A stretch of DNA of 64,000 nucleotides from Actinomadura xylanilytica. Its GTDB lineage: Bacteria > Actinomycetota > Actinomycetes > Streptosporangiales > Streptosporangiaceae. The stretch is from NCBI RefSeq assembly GCF_030283145.1, contig NZ_JASNWE010000002.1, forward strand, positions 868,001-932,000, read 5' to 3'. Both the position numbers and the translations under genes were made by a program. The notes under the pieces were generated by a model, which was not told the DNA's origin, searched no databases, and was given only the letters and a program-made list of their open reading frames with translations. Of this stretch, positions 36,922-45,487 are shown piece after piece. The first letter of the stretch is position 1, and each line of letters opens with the position of its first letter.

Positions 36922-37151
36922 GGATCGGCGCGGCGGCGCGGGACGCGCTCGTCGCCCGGCTCACCGGCGGCACGATGTTCCGGACCGCCATGGCACGCAC
37001 CGAGGCGGAGCGGGCCGTGCCGTTCACCACCGGCGACCGGGCTCGCCCGGCCGCCGTCGAGCCCGACGGCGGGGCGAGTGCTGGGCGGGCGGCTCGCCGA
37101 CCTGATCGGGACCGAGCGGGTGGTGCTCGCCGGCCGGCCTGCGGCCGATGA
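36918..37151 (+). pseudogene. Unrecognised short frame in the place of a sensor kinase
   Basis: An ATG at 36918 overlaps the regulator stop (ATGA) and opens a 77-residue frame. It begins MRIGAAARDALVARLTGGTMF and becomes Arg/Ala/Asp-rich low-complexity sequence. A second frame nearby gives LGGRLADLIGTERVVLAG, suggesting a frame break. No kinase motif (H-box, N, G1) is present. It may be a remnant of a deleted kinase or of another gene. Confidence 0.35.
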
Positions 37152-37171
37152 CCGAACCGGGCCGCGGGCCG

Positions 37172-37657
37172 CTACTGGGTCTCCTGGACGAGGGTGGCGG
37201 CCTGGCCGGAGAAGCGCACGTTGACGTTGTGCGGCGAGGTCTTCGCCCAGTCGTCGAATCCGTCGATGCCGCACCTGGAGGACTCGGCGGGCGGGGCGGA
37301 GCCGTCCGGGCACTGGCCCCCGGCGACGATCACGGTGGTGCTGTCGGCGGTGAAGAAGACGACGTCGCCGACGGTGAACTTGCCCGGCGCGAGGTAGCGC
37401 AGCCGTCCCCACTTCGACCCGATCTGCTGGCCGCCTTGCGCGACGGGAGTGTGCTGGGCTGTCGGGGCGCCCGAACCGCCCGAGTCCCCAGGGGCGGAGG
37501 TTTCGCCCGGAGCGGAGGTGCCGCCCGGCGCGGGCGCGGAGTCGGTGGGCGACGAGGGCGCCGCCGCGGAGTTGCCGCCGCCATCGCCGATGCCGCCGCA
37601 GGCCGTCAGGCCGAGCGCCAGTGCCGCCGTCACCCCGGTGATCGCGATCTTCCGCAT
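37172..37657 (-). CDS. Secreted lipoprotein of unknown function
   Basis: 161 residues. The signal peptide ends in the lipobox LTAC (Cys20). A Ser/Pro/Gly/Thr-rich linker to about residue 70 is followed by a ~90-residue domain with two Cys (GGQCPDG and SSRCGID) and FTVGDVVFFTADSTTVIVAG. No family recognised. ATG at 37657. Convergent with the response-regulator unit. Confidence 0.6.
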   Translation of the reverse strand: MRKIAITGVTAALALGLTACGGIGDGGGNSAAAPSSPTDSAPAPGGTSAPGETSAPGDSGGSGAPTAQHTPVAQGGQQIGSKWGRLRYLAPGKFTVGDVVFFTADSTTVIVAGGQCPDGSAPPAESSRCGIDGFDDWAKTSPHNVNVRFSGQAATLVQETQ

Positions 37658-37900
37658 GGGGCCTCGCTCCCGTCCTCGGTGCGCGATCTTCTTGATCGCG
37701 CTGTGCTGGGTGAGATGCCGGCGCGGGCCGGCGGGTTGGCGCGTCGGGATGTGATCAATCCGACCCGGTGCGTTCCGAACCTGCGGGCCGGTACGGGCGT
37801 CAGGATGTCCCGGCGGCTAGAGAAGTCGCGCAGTCCCGGATCCTTCTCGCGCGGCCTGTGCGGCCTGGGCGGGGGGAACGCAGCCGCGCCGAAGACGCTC

Positions 37901-37932
37901 AGGGCCGTCAGACCTGTTGGTCTGACGGCCCT
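37901..37932. terminator. Terminator of the ABC transporter operon
   Basis: AGGGCCGTCAGACC (37901-37914) and GGTCTGACGGCCCT (37919-37932) form a perfect 14-bp stem with a 4-base loop, 16 bases beyond the permease stop on the minus strand. Confidence 0.85.
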
Positions 37933-37948
37933 GTCGGCCGGTTCATGG

Positions 37949-38722
37949 TCACGCCTTGTTGAAGGTGTTCTTGGCCCAGAGGTAGGAGACGACGGCGATG
38001 CCGGCGCACCAGGCGGTGGCGATGGCGGCGCTGTTGCCGATCGGGGTGCCGAGGAGGAGGCCGCGGACGGTTTCCATGATCGGGGTGAAGGGCTGGTACT
38101 CGGCGAACCAGCGCAGGGCGGTGGGCATGGAGTCGGTGGGGACGAAGCCGCTGCCGAGGAAGGGGAGCAGGATCAGGGGCATGGGGGCGTTGCTGGCGGA
38201 CTCGGGGGTCTGGGCCTTCAGGCCGAGGGCGACCGCCAGCCAGGTGATGGCCACGACGAACAGGGTGAGCAGGCCGGCGGTGGCGAGCCACTCGACGGCG
38301 GTGGCCTTCGGGTCGAAGCCCATGACCAGGGCGACGCCGATCAGGACGGCCATGCCGAGGAGCTGCTGGATCACGGCGCCGACGACGTGGCCGGTCAGGA
38401 TCGACGGCCGCCAGATCCGCATGGTCCGCAAGCGGGCGATGATGCCTTCGGTCATGTCGCTGGCGACCATGACCGCGGTTCCGGTCGCGGCTGTCGCCAC
38501 GGCCATGAGCAGGATGCCGGGGACGACGTAGTCGACGTAGGCCCCGCGGCCGCCGCCCAGGCCGGCGCCGAGGGTGCCGCCGAAGACGTAGACGAACACG
38601 AGCAGGAGGATGACGGGGGTGGCGACCAGCTGGATGGTCATGGAGGGGTAGCGGATGAGGCGTTTGAGCTGGCGCCGGATCATGGTGGACGAGTCGCGTG
38701 CGGCGAGGGCGAGGGTGCTCAT
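37949..38722 (-). CDS. ABC-2 type permease, DrrB-like
   Basis: 257 residues with six membrane helices. TIQLVATPVILLLVFVYVFGG, VVPGILLMAVATAATGTAVMVASDMTEGI and NAPMPLILLPFLGSGFVP are typical of daunorubicin-type exporters (DrrB/NodJ). The ATG at 38722 overlaps the ATPase stop by four bases. It forms a drug/lipid exporter with that ATPase. Confidence 0.88.
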   Translation of the reverse strand: MSTLALAARDSSTMIRRQLKRLIRYPSMTIQLVATPVILLLVFVYVFGGTLGAGLGGGRGAYVDYVVPGILLMAVATAATGTAVMVASDMTEGIIARLRTMRIWRPSILTGHVVGAVIQQLLGMAVLIGVALVMGFDPKATAVEWLATAGLLTLFVVAITWLAVALGLKAQTPESASNAPMPLILLPFLGSGFVPTDSMPTALRWFAEYQPFTPIMETVRGLLLGTPIGNSAAIATAWCAGIAVVSYLWAKNTFNKA

Positions 38723-39666
38723 CGGTTGGTCTCCTGCTTCTGGCCGGTGAGGGTGAGGAAGACGTCGTCGAGGTCGGGGGTGTGCACGCTGAGATCGGCC
38801 GGTTCGATGCCCGCCGCGTCCAGTCGGGTGAGCAGTTCGCGCAGTGCGGCGACACCGCCGTCGGAGGGGACCTGGAGCGTGAGCCGGTCGTCGTCGGACG
38901 GGTCCACGAAGCCGCGGCCGAGCGTGCCGAGCGCGTCCTTGAGCGTGTCGTCGTCGGTGAACCGCAGCGACACGTGGCCGCCGGGGATGAGCCGCTTGAG
39001 CTCTTCGGCGGTGCCTTCGGCGATCAGCCGTCCGTGGTCGAGGAGGGCGATGCGGTCGGCGAGCTCGTCGGCCTCCTCGAGGTACTGGGTGGTGAGGAAG
39101 ATGGTGACGCCGCTCGCGACGAGTTCGCGCACGATCTGCCACATGGAGCGCCGGCTGCGCGGGTCGAGGCCGGTGGTGGGCTCGTCCAGGAAGATCAGGC
39201 GGGGGTCGCCGACCAGGGTCATCGCCAGGTCGAGCCGGCGCTGCATGCCGCCGGAGTAGGTCGCGGCGGTCTTGCCCGCGGCGTCGACCAGGTCGAAGCG
39301 CTCCAGCAGCTCGGCGGCCTTGCGCTTGCCGTCCTTGCGGGACAGGTGGTGCAGGTCGGCCATGAGGAGCAGGTTCTCCTCGCCGGTGAGCAGCTTGTCG
39401 ACGGCCGAGTACTGGCCGGTGACGCCGATCGCGCCGCGCACGTCGTCGGGCTGCCGGGCCAGGTCGAACCCCGCGATCTGGACGGTGCCGCCGTCGGCCG
39501 CGATCAGGGTGGACAGGATCTGGACGGTGGTGGTCTTGCCTGCCCCGTTCGGGCCGAGCAGGGCGAAGACGGTGCCTTGCGGGACGGTCAGGTCGATGCC
39601 GTCGAGCACGACCTTGTCGCGGTAGGACTTGCGCAGCCCGTTCGCCGCGATGGCCAGGTCTTTCAT
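38719..39666 (-). CDS. ABC transporter ATPase, DrrA-like
   Basis: 315 residues. Walker A LGPNGAGKTTT, signature YSGGMQRRLDLAM, Walker B LIFLDEPTTGLDP and the switch His in TTQYLEEADEL (Gln in place of His at the H-loop, as in DrrA). The C-terminal ~90 residues are the DrrA-type extension. Downstream of the DUF4097 gene by 28 bases. Confidence 0.9.
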   Translation of the reverse strand: MKDLAIAANGLRKSYRDKVVLDGIDLTVPQGTVFALLGPNGAGKTTTVQILSTLIAADGGTVQIAGFDLARQPDDVRGAIGVTGQYSAVDKLLTGEENLLLMADLHHLSRKDGKRKAAELLERFDLVDAAGKTAATYSGGMQRRLDLAMTLVGDPRLIFLDEPTTGLDPRSRRSMWQIVRELVASGVTIFLTTQYLEEADELADRIALLDHGRLIAEGTAEELKRLIPGGHVSLRFTDDDTLKDALGTLGRGFVDPSDDDRLTLQVPSDGGVAALRELLTRLDAAGIEPADLSVHTPDLDDVFLTLTGQKQETNR

Positions 39667-39694
39667 GGGGGGCTCCTAGGAGAAGGGGTGCGGG

Positions 39695-40357
39695 TCAGAG
39701 ACTGCGGGCGGTGATGTCGCCGTAGGCGGTGGTCGCGCGGATGTCGAGCTGGGCGGAGCCGTCGTTCTTGAGCGCGTTGCTGACGCGGCCGTAGGAGGTG
39801 CCGGCGTCCAGCGAGGCCGAGACGCCGGGGGCGGCGCCGACCGAGATCGCGCCGTGCCCGGTGCGCAGGGTGACCGTGCCGCTCACGGCCTCGGTGATCC
39901 GGATGTCGCCCTTGCTGGAACTGATGTCCGCGGGGCCGCCCAGGCGGCCGACCTCGACATCGCCCGCCTCGATGGTGAGGCGGACGCTCGCGGCCTCGTC
40001 GATCTTGATCTGGCCGTGCGCGCCCTTGAAGGCGATGTCGCCGAGCCGTCCGACGACCCGGAACTCGGCGCTGGCGGCCTTGGCCTCGATGTGCGACCCG
40101 GCGGGCAGTTGGACGGCCACCTCGACGGATCCGGAGGCGCCGAACAGCTGGTTGGTCTCCGGGGCGTGGATCCGCAGGACGCCGTCGCCGTACTCGACCG
40201 TGATCTGCTCCGCGGCCTTCACGTCGCGGCCCTTGGAGGCGTTCGCGGGCCGGACGTCGACCGCGGTGTCGGCGCGGTCGGCGGCGATGAACTGCACGCG
40301 CCCGGCGGGGATGTTCAGGACGGCGGAGATCGGTGCTGTGGTGTCGAACTTCTGCAT
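39695..40357 (-). CDS. DUF4097 beta-repeat protein
   Basis: 220 residues of repeating short beta strands (VEVAVQLPAGSHIEAKAASAEFRVVG, GDIAFKGAHGQIKIDEAASVRLTIEAGDVEVGRL, GDIRITEAVSGTVTLRTGHGAISV), the DUF4097 adhesin-like solenoid. No signal peptide. Often co-encoded with DrrAB-type transporters and a GbsR/MarR regulator as here; role unknown. ATG at 40357 with GGGAGAG upstream. Confidence 0.82.
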   Translation of the reverse strand: MQKFDTTAPISAVLNIPAGRVQFIAADRADTAVDVRPANASKGRDVKAAEQITVEYGDGVLRIHAPETNQLFGASGSVEVAVQLPAGSHIEAKAASAEFRVVGRLGDIAFKGAHGQIKIDEAASVRLTIEAGDVEVGRLGGPADISSSKGDIRITEAVSGTVTLRTGHGAISVGAAPGVSASLDAGTSYGRVSNALKNDGSAQLDIRATTAYGDITARSL

Positions 40358-40410
40358 CGTGCTCTCCCTGCGGCTCTTCGTTTCGAACAACGCAAAAGCT
40401 ACGTTGCTTT

Positions 40411-40521
40411 CCAAATTCGTTCAAGCAACTCGTTGCGACTCAACTTCATTCATGCAGGTCAGAGCCATGGAATCGTTGCAGTGGAGGTGAAGGCTAACGC
40501 AATTCCGAGAGTCGTCGTTGC
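40411..40521. promoter_or_regulatory. Four CGTTGC elements in a divergent promoter region
   Basis: CGTTGC with a preceding A or T occurs at 40411, 40430, 40473 and 40515, all in the same orientation; spacings are 19, 43 and 42 bases, near whole helical turns. One is part of the palindrome GCAAC-TC-GTTGC (40425-40436). They lie between the DUF4097 operon and the divergent regulator gene, its probable binding sites. Confidence 0.45.
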
Positions 40522-40578
40522 GATGAGATGCCGGTGAACGCTAAGGTGAAGACCTCAGGGAGCATGAAGGAGAACGCG

Positions 40579-41334
40579 ATGCCCGCAGGCAGGCTCACCC
40601 AGCAGGACCGCCAGCAGATCGCCGTGGGGCTGGCCGACGGCCTCGCCTATGCGGAGATCGCCAGACGGCTCGATCGTCCGACCTCGACGATCACGCGTGA
40701 GGTGATGCGCAACGGCGGTCCCACCGCCTACCGCGCCGACCTGGCCCACCGCGCCACCGAGCGCCGCACTCAGCGGCGCAGGCAGGCCGCGCCCCGGGGG
40801 GCGGAAGCGCCCCCGCAGGTCCACGGACGCGACGCCGAGGCCGTGCGCGAATTCGAGGAGACGTTCACCACCGTCATGATGGCCTCCGGCCTGCCCAAGA
40901 TGATGGCCCGGGTGCTGGTCTGCCTCTACACCATCGACTCCGGCAGCCTCACCGCGTCCGAGCTCGCCCAGCGCCTCCAGGTCAGCCCGGCGACCATCTC
41001 CAAAGCGATCGCGTTCCTGGACGGTCAGAACCTCGTCCGCCGGGAACCCGGCGAACGCCGCCGTGAGCGCTACTTCGTCGACGACGACCTCTGGTACCAG
41101 GCGATGGTGGCCAGCGCCCGGTCCAACACTCAGCTCGTCGAGACCGCGCGCCAAGGCGCCGGCATCCTCGGCCCTGGCACCCCGGCCGCCGTCCGCCTCG
41201 AGAACGTCGCCCGCTTCCTCGACTTCGTCGGCGAGAGCATGACCCGCGCCTCGGAGCAGGCCCGCGAAGTCCTCTACACCAACACCGAAGCGACCTCGGA
41301 CGGCACTGCCGACCCAAGTTCGGACCGCGGATAG
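40579..41334 (+). CDS. GbsR/MarR-type regulator with N-terminal IS30-like helix-turn-helix
   Basis: 251 residues. The N-terminal RLTQQDRQQIAVGLADGLAYAEIARRLDRPTSTITREVMRNGG is an HTH_38-type DNA-binding unit; residues ~90-230 are a GbsR/MarR winged helix (SLTASELAQRLQVSPATISKAIAFLDGQNLVRREPGERRRE). Two DNA-binding units in one protein fit recognition of the spaced CGTTGC sites. Start: ATG 40579, six bases after GAAGGAG. Divergent from and likely repressor of the DUF4097-DrrAB operon. Confidence 0.83.
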   Translation: MPAGRLTQQDRQQIAVGLADGLAYAEIARRLDRPTSTITREVMRNGGPTAYRADLAHRATERRTQRRRQAAPRGAEAPPQVHGRDAEAVREFEETFTTVMMASGLPKMMARVLVCLYTIDSGSLTASELAQRLQVSPATISKAIAFLDGQNLVRREPGERRRERYFVDDDLWYQAMVASARSNTQLVETARQGAGILGPGTPAAVRLENVARFLDFVGESMTRASEQAREVLYTNTEATSDGTADPSSDRG

Positions 41335-41373
41335 ACGGCCGACGCGAGAGCGCGGAGCCGGACGGCGAGCTGG

Positions 41374-41736
41374 TCAGGCGGGAGTGAGTTCAGGCAGGGC
41401 GAAGAGGCCCGACAGGCGGCTCAGCGCCTCGGGCACGGCCCGGTAGTACACCCACGTCCCGCGTCGCTCGCCTTCGATCAGCCCGGCCTGGCGCAGCACC
41501 TTCAAATGGTGGGAGATCGTCGGGCCGGTCAGCTCGAACGGGCCGGTCAGGTCGCACACGCACGCCTCGCCGCCCTCGTGCGAGGCGATCAGGTTCAGCA
41601 GCCGGAGCCGGACCGGGTCGGCCAGCGCCTTGAACACCCGGGACAACTCCACCGCCTCGGCCTCGGCCATGACCTCCCCGGTCAGCGGCGCGCAGCAGCC
41701 CGGCGCGGTCTCGTCCTCAAGCTCCGACTCGGACAT
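41374..41736 (-). CDS. arsR: ArsR family arsenic-responsive repressor
   Basis: 120 residues. Winged helix with VFKALADPVRLRLLNLIA, the metalloid-binding CVCDL motif, and PTISHHLKVLRQAGLIEGERRGTWVYYR. An extra N-terminal Cys pair (PGCCAPL) is typical of actinobacterial ArsR. Divergent from the flavoprotein gene; repeats of ATCTAT and TTGACAT type at 41745-41761 just upstream may be its operator. ATG at 41736. Confidence 0.88.
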   Translation of the reverse strand: MSESELEDETAPGCCAPLTGEVMAEAEAVELSRVFKALADPVRLRLLNLIASHEGGEACVCDLTGPFELTGPTISHHLKVLRQAGLIEGERRGTWVYYRAVPEALSRLSGLFALPELTPA

Positions 41737-41893
41737 GGCTCTAATTTGACATCTATCTATCCAGCGGGGCAAACTCGCGGCTACTTAGACAAGTATCAAA
41801 ACAGCGGGTCGGATGAAGAGGCCGCGCACCCGGATCACCAGCCCCGCCCCGAGCGAAGCGGCCGGGTCCAGGTGCAGGGATGAGGAGATCTTC

Positions 41894-43426
41894 GTGAGTG
41901 AGAACGAGCAGTCCGGCTCCCAGGACGATGCCGCCGGCGGTGGGCTTCCGGTCGTGGTGATCGGGGCCGGGCCGATCGGGCTGGCCGCCGCGTCGCACCT
42001 GGCCGAGCGCGGCCGGGACTTCATCGTGCTGGAGGCCGGGGACACCGCCGGTGCGGCGGTCTCGCAGTGGGGACACGTCCGGCTGTTCTCACCGTGGCGA
42101 TACGACACCGACGCCGCCGCCCGTCGCCTGCTGGAGCCCACCGGATGGGCCCTGCCCGCCCCCGAGGCACTGCCGACGGGCGCCGAGCTGGTCCGCGACT
42201 ACCTCGCGCCGCTCGCCGCGGTCCCCGCCCTCGCGAGCCGGATCCGCACCGGCACCCGCGTGGTCGCCGTATCCCGGCGAGGCGTGGACGCCACCCGCAC
42301 CATCGGCCGCGACGAGCATCCGCTGCTGGTGCGCACCCTCGATGCGGCCGGACGGGTCCGCGACATCACCGCCCGTGCGGTCATCGACGCCTCGGGCACC
42401 TGGGGCCGTTCCAACCCGCTCGGCCATTCGGGGCTGCCCGCGCCGGGCGAGGAGCAGGCGGCGCCCTACCTCACGGGGCCGCTCCCCGACGTCCTGGGCC
42501 GCGACCGTGACCGCTTCGCGGGCAGGCACAGCCTGGTCGTCGGCATGGGCCATTCGGCCGCCAACACCCTGCTCGCCCTCGCCGAACTCGCCGAGGCCGA
42601 GCCCGGGACCCGCATCACCTGGGCGGTGCGCGGCGATTCGGTCGCCCGGCTGTACGGCGGCGGCGACGCCGACGGACTGCCCGCGCGCGGCGCGCTCGGC
42701 TCCCGGCTGAAGAAGGCCGTCGACGCCGGTGCGATCGAGCTGATCCGTGCCTTCACCATCACCGGCTTCGCCGCCCTCGCGGGAGGCCCGGCGGCCGGGT
42801 CGCTCACCGTCTCCGGCACGACCTCCGCGGGTGAGCGCCTGATCTCGACCGACACTGTGGTGGCCGCGACCGGATTCCGGCCCGACCTGGACATGCTGCG
42901 CGAAGTCCGCGTCGAGCTCGATCCCGCGACCGAGGCGCCGGTCCGGCTCGCGCCGATGATCGATCCCGACTTCCACTCCTGCGGGACCGTCCCGCCGCAT
43001 GGCGAGCGCGACCTGGCCCACCCCGAGTCCGGTTTCTACATCGCCGGGATGAAGAGCTATGGCCGCGCCCCGACGTTCTTGATGGCCACCGGATACGAGC
43101 AGGTCCGTTCCATCGTCGCCGCCCTGGCCGGGGACCGGGCCGCCGCCGACGCCGTCGAACTCGACCTGCCCGAGACCGGTGTGTGCTCCACCGACCTGCC
43201 GGGTGAGGACGAGGCCGGCGGCGGCTGCGGCAGCTCCTGCGGCACCGAGCCCGCGACCCTGGCCGAACCTGTGGACGAAGTGGCGGACGGCCTCACGGCC
43301 GAGTCCCCGTGTTGTGGCTCCACTCCGCAGCCGGTCTCCATCGGCGCCCCCGCCGATGCCGAACTGGGGTTCGCCACCGGACGCCTTCATGGCCGCTCCG
43401 GTGACACTGGACGCACTGAAGCCTGA
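41894..43426 (+). CDS. ArsO-like flavin-dependent monooxygenase
   Basis: 510 residues. FAD-binding VVVIGAGPIGLAAASHLAERG, an FMO/thioredoxin-reductase-like fold with QWGHVRLFSPWRYDTD, a second nucleotide motif SLVVGMGHSAANTLLALAEL and ATGFRPDLD. Such proteins (ArsO) are found in actinobacterial ars operons; the reaction is not settled. The last ~75 residues form an appended tail with clustered Cys (GVCSTD, GGCGSSCG, SPCCGST) that could bind trivalent arsenic. GTG at 41894 follows GAGGAG. Divergent from arsR1. Confidence 0.8.
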   Translation: MSENEQSGSQDDAAGGGLPVVVIGAGPIGLAAASHLAERGRDFIVLEAGDTAGAAVSQWGHVRLFSPWRYDTDAAARRLLEPTGWALPAPEALPTGAELVRDYLAPLAAVPALASRIRTGTRVVAVSRRGVDATRTIGRDEHPLLVRTLDAAGRVRDITARAVIDASGTWGRSNPLGHSGLPAPGEEQAAPYLTGPLPDVLGRDRDRFAGRHSLVVGMGHSAANTLLALAELAEAEPGTRITWAVRGDSVARLYGGGDADGLPARGALGSRLKKAVDAGAIELIRAFTITGFAALAGGPAAGSLTVSGTTSAGERLISTDTVVAATGFRPDLDMLREVRVELDPATEAPVRLAPMIDPDFHSCGTVPPHGERDLAHPESGFYIAGMKSYGRAPTFLMATGYEQVRSIVAALAGDRAAADAVELDLPETGVCSTDLPGEDEAGGGCGSSCGTEPATLAEPVDEVADGLTAESPCCGSTPQPVSIGAPADAELGFATGRLHGRSGDTGRTEA

Positions 43427-43562
43427 TCCGGCCGTCCGCCCGGAGTTCACGTGAACCGCGCTTCCCGCGCCTCGGCGGTGACCTCGGCCGCCTGGGCGGG
43501 GTGGGGCAGGTCGCCGGGCGCCTCGGCTACGCCGCACTTGTCCCGTGACTCAGCCCGTCGAC

Positions 43563-43581
43563 GATATCATTTTGTGATGAT
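43563..43581. promoter_or_regulatory. ArsR-type operator over the second arsR start
   Basis: GATATCA-TTTTG-TGATGAT (43563-43581) is a near-perfect inverted repeat of the ATCA...TGAT kind used by ArsR proteins. It overlaps the start codons of the gene it precedes, which suggests a leaderless, autoregulated message. Confidence 0.5.
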
Positions 43582-43888
43582 GTCAGTCGAGAATGATGTG
43601 TTGCGCCTGCTGGCCGATCCCCTGCGCGCGCGGATCGTGTCGCTGCTGGCGACCGAGGCGTTGTGCACCTGCCACCTGGTGGAGGAGACCGGCGCCAAGC
43701 AGACCAACATCTCCAACCACCTGCGCGCCCTGCGCCAGGCCGGACTGGTCGACACCGAACCCTGTGGCCGCTTCACCTACTACCGGCTGCGCCCGGAAGC
43801 GATCGACGCACTGGCCGCGAGGCTGACGGGCCTGGCCGATGCCGCCCGCCAGGTCCAGACCCACCAGCGGAAGAGGCCCTGTACGTGA
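43577..43888 (+). CDS. arsR: Second ArsR family repressor
   Basis: About 103 residues. ENDVLRLLADPLRARIVSLLA, the Cys motif in ALCTCHLVEETGAKQTN and ISNHLRALRQAGLVDTEPCGRFTYYRL give a canonical ArsR. Start is one of GTG 43574, ATG 43577 or ATG 43580; none has a ribosome site. Its stop overlaps the acr3 start (GTGA), so repressor and pump are co-translated. It differs clearly from the first ArsR, so the island has two sensors. Confidence 0.88.
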   Translation: MMSVENDVLRLLADPLRARIVSLLATEALCTCHLVEETGAKQTNISNHLRALRQAGLVDTEPCGRFTYYRLRPEAIDALAARLTGLADAARQVQTHQRKRPCT

Positions 43889-44991
43889 CCGGCACCCAGA
43901 CCGCGGCCGGCCCGGCGGAGACCGGGTCCGCCGTCGTGGCGGGCCTGTCCAGGCTGGACCGCTTCCTGCCGGTGTGGATCATCGTCGCGATGGCGGCCGG
44001 ACTCGGCCTGGGCCGGGCCGTCCCCGGCCTGGACGAGGCGCTGTCGAAGGTCGAGGCCGGCGGGATCTCGCTCCCGATCGGGCTGGGCCTGCTGGTGATG
44101 ATGTACCCGGTGCTGGCCAAGGTCCGCTACGACCGGCTGGACGCAGTCACCGGCGACCGCCGCCTGATGGCCTCCTCGCTGGTGCTCAACTGGATCGTCG
44201 GGCCCGCCGTCATGTTCGCGCTGGCGTGGATCTTCCTGCCGGACCTGCCCGAGTACCGCACCGGCCTGATCATCGTCGGCCTCGCCCGCTGCATCGCCAT
44301 GGTCATCATCTGGAACGACCTGGCCTGCGGCGACCGCGAGGCCGCCGCCGTCCTGGTCGCGCTCAACTCGGTGTTCCAGGTCGTCGCGTTCGGTGCGCTC
44401 GGCTGGTTCTACCTCGACGTCCTGCCCGGATGGCTCGGCCTGGCCACCGACGACCTGCACTTCTCCGTCGGCAAGATCGTCGTCAACGTCCTGGTCTTCC
44501 TCGGCGTCCCGCTGCTGGCCGGCTACCTCACCCGCCGGTTCGGGGAGAAGGCCCGCGGACGGCAGTGGTACGAGGAGCGCTTCCTGCCCCGCATCGGGCC
44601 GGTCGCCCTCTACGGGCTGCTGTTCACCATCGTCATCCTGTTCGCGCTCCAGGGCGACAACATCACCGACCGGCCCGCCGACGTCGCCCGCATCGCGCTT
44701 CCGCTGCTGGTCTACTTCGCACTGATGTGGGGCGGGTCGTTCGCCCTCGGCCGCGCCATCGGCCTCCCCTACGACCGCACCGCCACCCTGGCCTTCACCG
44801 CGGCGGGCAACAACTTCGAACTGGCCATCGCCGTCGCCATCGGCACCTTCGGAGTCACCTCCGGCCAAGCCCTCTCCGGCGTCGTCGGCCCGCTGATCGA
44901 GGTCCCCGTCCTCGTCGCCCTTGTCTACGTCTCCCTCTGGCTCCGCCGCCGCTATGCCGGACAGGCGGACAAGGAGGCCGGCCGGTCATGA
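43885..44991 (+). CDS. acr3: Arsenite efflux permease, ACR3 family
   Basis: 368 residues with ten membrane helices. The essential ACR3 cysteine is in GLARCIAMVIIWNDLACGD. FTAAGNNFELAIAVAIG is another family signature. It expels As(III) using the proton gradient. GTG at 43885 overlaps arsR2. Confidence 0.93.
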   Translation: MTGTQTAAGPAETGSAVVAGLSRLDRFLPVWIIVAMAAGLGLGRAVPGLDEALSKVEAGGISLPIGLGLLVMMYPVLAKVRYDRLDAVTGDRRLMASSLVLNWIVGPAVMFALAWIFLPDLPEYRTGLIIVGLARCIAMVIIWNDLACGDREAAAVLVALNSVFQVVAFGALGWFYLDVLPGWLGLATDDLHFSVGKIVVNVLVFLGVPLLAGYLTRRFGEKARGRQWYEERFLPRIGPVALYGLLFTIVILFALQGDNITDRPADVARIALPLLVYFALMWGGSFALGRAIGLPYDRTATLAFTAAGNNFELAIAVAIGTFGVTSGQALSGVVGPLIEVPVLVALVYVSLWLRRRYAGQADKEAGRS

Positions 44992-45073
44992 TCTGCCTCG
45001 ACCGCGGGGAACCAAGGCCGCCGCCGAACTCGAACCCGGCCATCGTCCGCCACGTTCACCCCGAGGGAACCCG

Positions 45074-45487
45074 ATGACCGACAAGCCCAGCGTCCTGTTC
45101 GTCTGCGTCCACAATGCCGGACGTTCGCAGATGGCCGCCGCCTACCTCACCCACCTGACCAGCGGCGCCGTCGAAGTCCGCTCCGCCGGGACGGCCCCAG
45201 GCGACCAGGTCGACCCCGCCGTGGTGGAGGTGATGGCCGAAGAGGGCATCGACATCTCCACCGAGATCCCCAAGGTCCTCACCGTCGACGCCGTCCAGGC
45301 CAGCGACGTCGTCATCACCATGGGCTGCGGCGACACCTGCCCGGTCTTCTCCGGCAAGCGCTACCTCGACTGGCGACTGGACGACCCCGCCGGCCAAGGC
45401 GTCGAAGCCGTGCGCCCCATCCGCGACCAGATCCGAGCCCGCATCGAGGAACTCGCCACCGAACTCACCAGCAGCCTCGAAGCGTGA
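45074..45487 (+). CDS. arsC: Arsenate reductase, low-molecular-weight phosphatase type
   Basis: 137 residues. The catalytic P-loop is VCVHNAGRSQMAAA (CX5R); GCGDTCPVFSGKRYLDWRLDDPAGQ holds further Cys and the general-acid Asp. It reduces As(V) to As(III) for Acr3 using mycothiol/mycoredoxin or thioredoxin. ATG at 45074, 82 bases after acr3. Confidence 0.93.
   Translation: MTDKPSVLFVCVHNAGRSQMAAAYLTHLTSGAVEVRSAGTAPGDQVDPAVVEVMAEEGIDISTEIPKVLTVDAVQASDVVITMGCGDTCPVFSGKRYLDWRLDDPAGQGVEAVRPIRDQIRARIEELATELTSSLEA

Noticed and set aside
38719..39666. DrrAB-type transporter as a second lantibiotic exporter
   Set aside because: It is 6 kb away, separated by the arsenic island, and sits in its own DUF4097/GbsR unit.
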